A stretch of DNA of 64,000 nucleotides from Aquisalinus flavus (lineage in GTDB: Bacteria; Pseudomonadota; Alphaproteobacteria; Caulobacterales; Parvularculaceae). The stretch covers positions 644,409 through 708,408 of the forward strand of contig NZ_CP042288.1 in the NCBI RefSeq assembly GCF_022559625.1. Direction: 5' to 3'. Shown here piece by piece: positions 29,881-36,020 of this stretch. The stretch's first letter is position 1. Every line of letters begins with the position of its first letter. The notes under the pieces are model-generated. The model had not been told where the DNA came from. It searched no databases and worked only from the letters and a program-made list of their open reading frames with translations. Made by a program: the position numbers and the translations under genes.

Positions 29881-30390
29881 ATGAGAATTCTGAATGTTTC
29901 GGCTGCGCTTGTGGCCCTGACCGCACCTATGGCCTCGTCCGCCATGGCGAACGATGACTGGTCCATAACGCCGCTCGCGTATGGATGGAGCCTTTATGAA
30001 AAGGGCGACCTGTCAAACCCTGCCGAGCACTTCGTAAAGGGTGTCTATGAAGGCTACGGGCCGACCTTCTCGTTCGGCTGCACCCGAGGCTACGCCTTCG
30101 ATGTGGTCTGGAAGCCCGACGTGCCGATCACCGGCGGGGCATTGGTTCCCGTCACCATCACCATTGATGATGTCACCGTTGTTGACGGCAATCTGGTGCC
30201 CAATGACCGCAACGAATATGCGTGGACCGGCCGCGACGGCGCGGCCTACGACATCGTCGCCAATATCTGGGATTTCTGGGAAGGTGACCTGACCCTGTCG
30301 GCCGGTGGTGTTACCGACACGGTCTATTTCAACGAGGACGATCTCGGCGGTATCTCCGAACTCGTTCTCGCCAGCTGCGGCAAGTTCTAG
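29881..30390 (+). CDS. Secreted hypothetical protein
   Basis: A 169-aa protein of no family I recognise. It has a clear signal peptide (MRILNVSAALVALTAPMASSAMA|NDDW). The mature part is acidic, rich in aromatic residues and beta-prone, with only two cysteines (FGCTRGYAF and the C-terminal SCGKF) that could form a disulfide in the periplasm. AGGGAGAG precedes the ATG at 29881. It is divergent from the aminopeptidase and convergent with prmA (5-bp gap). The protein is probably periplasmic or outer-membrane associated; function unknown. Confidence 0.75.
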   Translation: MRILNVSAALVALTAPMASSAMANDDWSITPLAYGWSLYEKGDLSNPAEHFVKGVYEGYGPTFSFGCTRGYAFDVVWKPDVPITGGALVPVTITIDDVTVVDGNLVPNDRNEYAWTGRDGAAYDIVANIWDFWEGDLTLSAGGVTDTVYFNEDDLGGISELVLASCGKF

Positions 30391-30395
30391 ACCGC

Positions 30396-31277
30396 TCAGC
30401 TTCTCTCGAAGATCAGCACCGGCCATGTCTCGTGGGCGTGGCGGTCTTTCAGGGTGAAGTTATTCGCCTCGTAGGCGGCCATGACATCGCCTTCCTGCCG
30501 GGCGAGCAGGCCGGCGAGGACCACCGTCGCGCCTTGCTCCGTGTGCCTCGCCATGTCCGGCGCCAGTTCGGCGAGGGGGCCAGCGAGGATATTCGCGAAG
30601 ATGAAATCGAACGGTGCGGCGCCGGCGATTTCGTCATGGCCGAATCCGGCAGCAGTGACGAAGCGGATATCGCTGACCTGGTTGAGCGCGGCATTCTCCG
30701 CGGCGATCTCAACCGACTTGGCGTCGATATCGCTGGCGATGATCCTGCCAGCCCAGATCTTGCGCGCGGCGATCGCGAGCACGGCGGAGCCGGTGCCGAG
30801 ATCGAGGATGTTGCGCGGCTTCAGATATTCGATCCGGTCGAGCACCTCGAGGCAGCCTGCCGTTGTCGGGTGGTGACCGGTGCCAAAGGCCTGGTTGGCG
30901 TCGATGCGGATCGGCACGATGGTGTTGGCATCGGGCAGCTTGTCGGCATCGTGAATGCCATAGAGCACGAAGCGCCCGCAGGTGACGATCCCAAGACCTT
31001 CCAGTGCATGGGCGACCCAGTCGATGTCGGGCAGTTCCTCGACTTCGGGGGTCACGTCCACAGCGTGCTGTCTCAGGAACGCGGCAAGGCTGTCAGTATC
31101 CGGAGCGTCGGCATAATAAACCTCCAGCGTCCAGGGGGTATCGGCGTCTTCCTCGATCGCGTCCTTCTTGGTCAGGCTGACGGCGTCGGCCATCGGGTCG
31201 AACAGCTCTGCGACGATCATGGAAATCTGTTCCAGCGCCTCGCGAGTGCCGTGCCAGATCAGCTTATAGCTCGGCAT
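30396..31277 (-). CDS. prmA: Ribosomal protein L11 methyltransferase PrmA
   Basis: This 293-aa SAM-dependent methyltransferase trimethylates ribosomal protein L11. It shows the family substrate-binding N-terminal domain and PIRIDANQAFGTGHHPTTAGCL, then the SAM motif ILDLGTGSAVLAIAARK and the catalytic-type FIFANILAGPLAELAPD motif (NxxxxPL). The ATG at 31277 overlaps the upstream thioredoxin-like gene by 14 bases, so the pair is likely one transcript. Confidence 0.93.
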   Translation of the reverse strand: MPSYKLIWHGTREALEQISMIVAELFDPMADAVSLTKKDAIEEDADTPWTLEVYYADAPDTDSLAAFLRQHAVDVTPEVEELPDIDWVAHALEGLGIVTCGRFVLYGIHDADKLPDANTIVPIRIDANQAFGTGHHPTTAGCLEVLDRIEYLKPRNILDLGTGSAVLAIAARKIWAGRIIASDIDAKSVEIAAENAALNQVSDIRFVTAAGFGHDEIAGAAPFDFIFANILAGPLAELAPDMARHTEQGATVVLAGLLARQEGDVMAAYEANNFTLKDRHAHETWPVLIFERS

Positions 31278-31815
31278 TTTCGGCGTCCTTTCTCAATTGG
31301 GTAATCAGCGGCGCGAACTGGCGGTTCCAGATCTCCTCGTTCAGCGCGCCGGCAAAGCGCCAGCGGATGCGGCCCTGATGGTCGATGACGAAGGTCTCCG
31401 GCGCGCCGGAAACGCCGAAGTCTATCGCCGTGCGCCCTTCATAATCATTGCCGACCGCCGTGTACGGATTGCCGAAGCGCTCCAGCCACGCCGCGCCATC
31501 CTCCGGCGTGTCTTTCCAGTCGATGCCATAGATCGCGATCTCGCCGCTTTCCGCCAGCTCCATCAGGAACGGGTGTTCATAGCGGCAGGCGATGCACCAC
31601 GAGCCGAATATGTTCACGAGCGACACCTGGCCCTGAAGATCCTCGCTGGAAAAGGCCGGGATATCGGCCGCGACCGGCGGCAGGTCGAATTCCGGGACCG
31701 GCTTGTCAATCATGGCGGAGGGCAGCACGTCCTTGTCGATCTTCAGCCCGAACAGGGCGAAGAGGCCGAGGGCCGCGAAAAGCGCGATAGGGACAAAAAG
31801 CAGTAATCGTTTCAT
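31264..31815 (-). CDS. ccmG: CcmG/DsbE-like thiol:disulfide interchange protein
   Basis: This 183-aa periplasmic, membrane-anchored thioredoxin-fold protein has one N-terminal anchor (residues ~5-23). The active site is W73-C74-I-A-C77 (family consensus usually CVPC), followed by the DsbE-type YEHPFLMEL, YGIDWKDTPEDGAAWLERFG, and the cis-proline region SGAPETFVID. Such proteins reduce apocytochrome c haem-binding thiols. It is detached from other ccm genes and paired with prmA, so its role in cytochrome maturation here is inferred from homology only. Confidence 0.87.
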   Translation of the reverse strand: MKRLLLFVPIALFAALGLFALFGLKIDKDVLPSAMIDKPVPEFDLPPVAADIPAFSSEDLQGQVSLVNIFGSWCIACRYEHPFLMELAESGEIAIYGIDWKDTPEDGAAWLERFGNPYTAVGNDYEGRTAIDFGVSGAPETFVIDHQGRIRWRFAGALNEEIWNRQFAPLITQLRKDAENAEL

Positions 31816-31888
31816 GGTCCGGCGCTTTTACGGCAGCGCGGCCCGCTTGTCATCTATGTTTGCGGGTCGTCGAACACCTGTTTGTGAT

Positions 31889-31913
31889 CTGCCGCCCGAT
31901 TGATCGGCGGCAG
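31889..31913. repeat. Inverted repeat in OYE leader / ccmG-OYE divergent region
   Basis: CTGCCGCC (31889-31896) and GGCGGCAG (31906-31913) form perfect eight-base arms around a nine-base spacer, about 40 bp before the flavoprotein start. No T-run follows, so an operator or leader hairpin is more likely than a terminator. Confidence 0.5.
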
Positions 31914-31953
31914 AACGCGGTTAGGTGGAAGGCTGCTTTTGAAGGAGTACCTG

Positions 31954-33063
31954 ATGTCCGACAGTCTTGATGTGCTGTTCCGCCCGCTATCCATCGGTCC
32001 CATGGAATTGAAGAACCGTTTCGTCATGGCGCCGATGACCCGCAACAAGGCGCCGAACGGCGTTCCGGGCCAGCCCAATGCCGAGTATTATCGCCGCCGC
32101 GGCGCTGGCGATGTCGGGCTGATCCTGTCCGAGGGGACGGTCATCGACCGCCCGGCCTCGCGCAATGAACAGCATATTCCCTTCTTCCACGGGGACGCCG
32201 CGCTCACCGGCTGGAAGGGCGTCATCGACGCCGTGCATGAGGCTGGCGGGCGAATGGGGCCGCAGCTCTGGCATACCGGCGCGACCCGTGGCCAGAGCGG
32301 CTGGGAGCCGGATGCCGAGGTCGAGAGCCCGTCCGGGCTTCTGGCACCGGGTACCCCGCGCGGCAAGGCGATGAGCGAGGAAGACATTGCCGATACCGTC
32401 GCCGCCTTCGCCAGTGCGGCCGCTAATGCCAAACGCCTCGGCTTCGATATGGTCGAACTGCATGGCGCCCATGGCTATCTAATCGACGAGTTCTTTTGGC
32501 CGGGCACGAATGAGCGCGACGACCGCTATGGCGGCCCGACAATCAAGGAGCGCTCGCGCTTTGCCGGGGAGGTCATCGCTGCCGTGCGCAAGGCTGTCGG
32601 GCCGGACTACCCGCTCGCGATCCGCCTCAGCCAGTGGAAGCAGCAGGAATATACTGCGCGGCTCGCGCCGACGCCGGACGCGATGACCGACTGGCTGCAG
32701 CCGCTGGTCGATGCCGGGGCCAACATTCTGCACTGCTCCCAGCGCCGCTTCTGGGAACCGGAATTCCCCGAACTTGACGGCGAGAACGGCCTGAACTTTG
32801 CCGGCTGGGCCAAGAAGCTGACCGGCGCGGTCACCGTCAGTGTCGGCTCCGTCGGCCTCGATGGTGACTTCTTCTCGGCCTTTGCGGGACAGAGCGCACA
32901 GGCCGCCGGTCTGGAAAACCTGCTGGAACGGATGGCGCGCGACGAGTTCGATCTCATCGCCGTAGGCCGTGCGCTGCTGAGCGATCCGGACTGGGTTGCC
33001 AAGGTCCGCGCCGGTGAGAAGCTGGAGAGTTTCGAGCCGTCGGCACTTGCCGAACTGCTCTGA
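31954..33063 (+). CDS. Old yellow enzyme-type NADH:flavin oxidoreductase
   Basis: This 369-aa FMN-binding TIM-barrel ene-reductase family protein starts with LFRPLSIGPMELKNRFVMAPMTR. It has the substrate-site HGAHGYLIDEFFWPGTNERDDRYGG region and FDLIAVGRALLSDPDW near the C-terminus, where FMN phosphate binds. The family reduces activated C=C bonds using NAD(P)H; the actual substrate is unknown. AAGGAG lies six bases before the ATG at 31954. It is divergent from ccmG and followed by a bidirectional terminator. Confidence 0.9.
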   Translation: MSDSLDVLFRPLSIGPMELKNRFVMAPMTRNKAPNGVPGQPNAEYYRRRGAGDVGLILSEGTVIDRPASRNEQHIPFFHGDAALTGWKGVIDAVHEAGGRMGPQLWHTGATRGQSGWEPDAEVESPSGLLAPGTPRGKAMSEEDIADTVAAFASAAANAKRLGFDMVELHGAHGYLIDEFFWPGTNERDDRYGGPTIKERSRFAGEVIAAVRKAVGPDYPLAIRLSQWKQQEYTARLAPTPDAMTDWLQPLVDAGANILHCSQRRFWEPEFPELDGENGLNFAGWAKKLTGAVTVSVGSVGLDGDFFSAFAGQSAQAAGLENLLERMARDEFDLIAVGRALLSDPDWVAKVRAGEKLESFEPSALAELL

Positions 33064-33068
33064 ACGAA

Positions 33069-33094
33069 AAAAGCCCCGCACCGGCGGGGCTTTT
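33069..33094. terminator. Bidirectional Rho-independent terminator
   Basis: AAAAGCCCCGC (33069-33079) pairs with GCGGGGCTTTT (33084-33094) over a four-base ACCG loop. It sits between the convergent flavoprotein and dienelactone hydrolase genes and has T-runs in both directions. Confidence 0.9.
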
Positions 33095-33117
33095 CATTTG
33101 CAGTGGGTGCGTCGATC

Positions 33118-33837
33118 CTAGTTGAAGACCTCTTCGAGAAAGTCCGTGAACGTCGTCCATGACCGCCGGTCGGCGGTCGCATCATAGACGGTGCCGAACT
33201 CCGGGTCATTTGCCTGCTTGTTGGTGAAGGCGTGCATGACGCCGCCATAGACATGCAATTGCCAGTCGGCCTTGCGCCCGGTCATCTCCTTGCCGAAGGC
33301 GGTCTCGTCTTCCGGTGTTGCCATCGGATCGTCGAAACCCTGCATCGCCAGCACCTTGGCGGAGATATCGCCGCTGCCGGGCTTCTCCGGCTTGCCGAGA
33401 ATGGCGTGGAAGGCTGCCGCGCCAATGACGCCGGTATTGGCACGCGCCATGTCGAGGGCACATAGCCCGCCGAAGCAATAGCCGCAGACCGCGATCTTCG
33501 CAGGGTTCACCGTGCCGAGCGCCGCTGCGGCCTCCATCCCGGCCTTCAGCCGGTCCGCGAGCATGTCGCGGTCCTCGATGAAAGGCGTCATCAGTTTCTG
33601 GTTCTCTTCCGTGGAGCCGCCGCGCACGCCCTTGCCATAGACGTCGAGGGCGACGCCGACATAGCCCATCGCGGCCATCTTCTTCGCGGTTTCCTCGGAA
33701 TGTTCGTCGCGCCCACCCCAGGCGTGGCAGACGAGCACGGCTGGCCGCTCACCGGTCTGGGTGTCGTCCCAGGCCACGAAAGCCTCCAGCGTGTCGCCAT
33801 TATGGGTGTATTCGACGAGATCGGTTTTCAGGGCCAT
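33118..33837 (-). CDS. Dienelactone hydrolase family protein
   Basis: A 239-aa alpha/beta hydrolase. The nucleophile elbow is GYCFGG with C121 as the nucleophile, the family variant of Ser. The acid is near D169/D170 (GFDDPM) and the histidine is H202 (MHAFTN). VCHAWGG provides the oxyanion region. Dienelactone hydrolases cleave dienelactones in aromatic degradation, but no aromatic pathway is present here, so the substrate is open. It lies 12 bp downstream of the nitronate monooxygenase gene on the same strand and is likely co-transcribed. Confidence 0.9.
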   Translation of the reverse strand: MALKTDLVEYTHNGDTLEAFVAWDDTQTGERPAVLVCHAWGGRDEHSEETAKKMAAMGYVGVALDVYGKGVRGGSTEENQKLMTPFIEDRDMLADRLKAGMEAAAALGTVNPAKIAVCGYCFGGLCALDMARANTGVIGAAAFHAILGKPEKPGSGDISAKVLAMQGFDDPMATPEDETAFGKEMTGRKADWQLHVYGGVMHAFTNKQANDPEFGTVYDATADRRSWTTFTDFLEEVFN

Positions 33838-33849
33838 ATTGTCCTCCGG

Positions 33850-34839
33850 TCAGCTGTTTAACAGTCTCTCTTTCGCAGACTTATACTGGGCGGCGAGTTC
33901 GGCAACATAAGCGCCTGCGGGCTGGACCTTGTCGATGGCGCCGATGCCCTGGCCCGAGCCCCAGATATCCTTCCATGCCTTGGCGCTCGTCTCCTTGTCG
34001 CCGGAGGCGCCGAAATTCATCTTCGACGGGTCGGCGACGGGCAGGTTCATTGGGTCCATCCCCGCCCGCTTGATCGAGGCCCCGAGATAATTGCCATGCA
34101 CGCCGGAGAAATAGTTCGTGTACACAATGTCCTCCATGTGCCCGTCGACAATGCCCTGCTTGTACTCGTCTATGGCATTGGCCTCTTCCGTCGCGATGAA
34201 GGCCGAGCCGATATAGGCGGCGTCAGCACCCATTGCCTCTGCCGCCAGCACGCCGGCACCGGTTGCGATCGAGCCGGACAGGAGCAGCGGGCCGTCGAAC
34301 CATTCGCGGATTTCCGACACCAGCGCAAAAGGTGACAGCGTGCCGGCATGGCCACCGGCCCCGGCAGCAACGGCGATCAGCCCGTCCGCGCCCTTGGAAA
34401 CCGCTTTCTTCGCGAAGGTGTTGTTGATGACATCGTGGAACACCAGCCCGCCATAGGAGTGCACCGCCTCGTTCACTTCCTCCCGCGCGCCCAGCGAGGT
34501 GATGACGATCGGCACGTCATGTTTCACGCAGACGTCCATGTCGTGCTGCAGCCGGTCGTTGGAGCGGTGGACGATCTGGTTGACGGCGAAGGGCGCCGCG
34601 GGACTGTCCGGGTTTGCCTGATTGTACGCGTCCAGAGCTTCCTCGATTTCGGTCAGCCATGTGTCGAGCGATTCGGCAGGCCGGGCGTTGAGCGCGGGGA
34701 AGGAGCCAATAATCCCCGCCGTGCACTGGGCGATGACCAGCTTGGGATTGGAGACGATGAACATCGGCGAGCCGACCACCGGCACGCTCATCGTCTTCCT
34801 GATCTTGTTGAATCTCGCGCGGGCGCTCTGGCTCATCAT
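33850..34839 (-). CDS. Nitronate monooxygenase family flavoprotein
   Basis: This 329-aa FMN TIM-barrel protein has VPVVGSPMFIVSNPKLVIAQ at the start, the FMN/active-site loop IAVAAGAGGHAGTLSPFAL containing the conserved histidine, and LLLSGSIATGAGVLAAEAMGADAAYIGSAF that binds FMN phosphate. The family oxidises propionate-3-nitronate or related nitronates; many members are functionally uncharacterised. I place the start at the first of two ATGs (34839), preceded by GGAG; an extension to 34878 lacks an SD. It is probably in an operon with the downstream hydrolase. Confidence 0.87.
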   Translation of the reverse strand: MMSQSARARFNKIRKTMSVPVVGSPMFIVSNPKLVIAQCTAGIIGSFPALNARPAESLDTWLTEIEEALDAYNQANPDSPAAPFAVNQIVHRSNDRLQHDMDVCVKHDVPIVITSLGAREEVNEAVHSYGGLVFHDVINNTFAKKAVSKGADGLIAVAAGAGGHAGTLSPFALVSEIREWFDGPLLLSGSIATGAGVLAAEAMGADAAYIGSAFIATEEANAIDEYKQGIVDGHMEDIVYTNYFSGVHGNYLGASIKRAGMDPMNLPVADPSKMNFGASGDKETSAKAWKDIWGSGQGIGAIDKVQPAGAYVAELAAQYKSAKERLLNS

Positions 34840-34929
34840 CTGGTCTCCTGCAAGCCTGTCTCTTTCAAATTGGCCCACACCCTAGATCAGGGCCTCATGG
34901 ACCGGCAATGCTGCTATGCAGTGCGATGA

Positions 34930-35760
34930 TCAGCGCGAGATGTAGGTCAGGCCACTATAGCGATATGTGATCCAGGGCAGGTGATCCGCCGCCAGCAGCA
35001 ACAGGACGCACAATCCGCCAACCGCAAGGAAGGGTCCGAACCGGATCGCGGTCTGGGGGCCAATCTCCTTGCCGCGCATGCGCATGATGCCGATGTAGAC
35101 AAGCCCGGCGAGTGATGAGGCCAGCACGATGGCGGGCAGGGACATCCACCCGGTCATGGCGCCAAGCCCGGCCAGCATCTTCGCATCGCCAAGGCCCAGC
35201 CCCTCTATCCCGCGCAGGCGCATATAGAAGAAGCGAATCAGCCAGAATACGCCATAGCCGACGAGCGCGCCGATGATCGCGTCGGAGAATGATACCAGCA
35301 TCCAGAACCATCCGCCGATCAGCCCGATCGCGATCAGCGGGAATGTCAGCATGTCAGGCAGATAGCCTGTCTCCAGGTCGATCACACCGAGCGCCACGAT
35401 GAGGCAGCCGGCGGTGAACAGGTATAAAGCCCCCGCTTGCCAGCCAAGCAACAGCACACTCGCAATCGCCAGAACGCCGATTGCCAGCTCGACCAGCGGA
35501 TAGCGGATGCTGATTCTCTCCCGGCACCAGGCGCACCTGCCGCGCAGGGCGAGCCAGCTGAAAACCGGAATCAGGTGCCAGCTTTTCAGCGGCGTGTGAC
35601 AGGAGGCGCACTGAGAGCGCGGAGAGGCGAGTCCCAGGCGTTCCGTATGCGCACTGTGTGCGAGACCCCAAAGCACCGGTCCGCGCGATATGACGACATT
35701 AAGGAAGCTGCCAAGGCACAGCCCGAACGAGAATATCAGAATGTAGGGTACAAAAAGCAC
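34930..35760 (-). CDS. gspO: Prepilin peptidase (type IV leader peptidase, GspO/PilD)
   Basis: This 276-aa polytopic inner-membrane aspartyl protease cleaves and N-methylates type IV prepilin-like proteins. The N-terminal cytoplasmic domain has the four-cysteine zinc site C51-C54 and C76-C79. The catalytic aspartates are in IDLETGYLPD (D128/D136 region) and GLGLGDAK (D192). About seven further hydrophobic helices are visible. It starts with GTG. Being divergent from the lipoprotein/TonB/gsp block, it is the obvious processor of GspG-K. Confidence 0.93.
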   Translation of the reverse strand: MLFVPYILIFSFGLCLGSFLNVVISRGPVLWGLAHSAHTERLGLASPRSQCASCHTPLKSWHLIPVFSWLALRGRCAWCRERISIRYPLVELAIGVLAIASVLLLGWQAGALYLFTAGCLIVALGVIDLETGYLPDMLTFPLIAIGLIGGWFWMLVSFSDAIIGALVGYGVFWLIRFFYMRLRGIEGLGLGDAKMLAGLGAMTGWMSLPAIVLASSLAGLVYIGIMRMRGKEIGPQTAIRFGPFLAVGGLCVLLLLAADHLPWITYRYSGLTYISR

Positions 35761-35862
35761 AGTCTCTTGGCCGCCTCGAGCTTTGGTACGATCCGTTTCG
35801 TTAACTGTCTACTAGGCTGATTTTGCAGTAGAAACCAGACCTTGAAATATCGTATGCGCAAT

Positions 35863-35928
35863 GTGTGCACACTGAGGAATCTTATGCAAAATTTTGTGAC
35901 ACAGACCTGAAACAAACTCGTCACAAAA
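35863..35928. promoter_or_regulatory. Palindromes in the gspO-lipoprotein divergent promoter region
   Basis: GTGTGCACAC at 35863-35872 is a perfect ten-base palindrome. TTTTGTGAC (35892-35900) and GTCACAAAA (35920-35928) form perfect nine-base arms separated by 19 bases, roughly two helical turns centre to centre. The region 35761-36020 is AT-rich and non-coding. These are operator-like; the regulator is unknown. Confidence 0.5.
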
Positions 35929-36020
35929 CTGTAGCGCAGTCGCGTTAAGACGCCTGTGACCCCGTAACAGATGTGCGGGGACTCGTACCCTTTATTCATT
36001 CATGAGCCTTGGGGGCAAAT

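Noticed and set aside
27965-29881. 638-codon plus-strand open frame opposite aminopeptidase P
   Set aside because: The minus-strand protein shows all M24 metal ligands; the plus-strand translation has no recognisable motif and lacks a good start.
35890-35940. Pho box upstream of the ElpS-like lipoprotein
   Set aside because: The best alignment to the CTGTCAT-N4-CTGTCAT consensus matches only about half the positions, so phosphate control is not supported by sequence.
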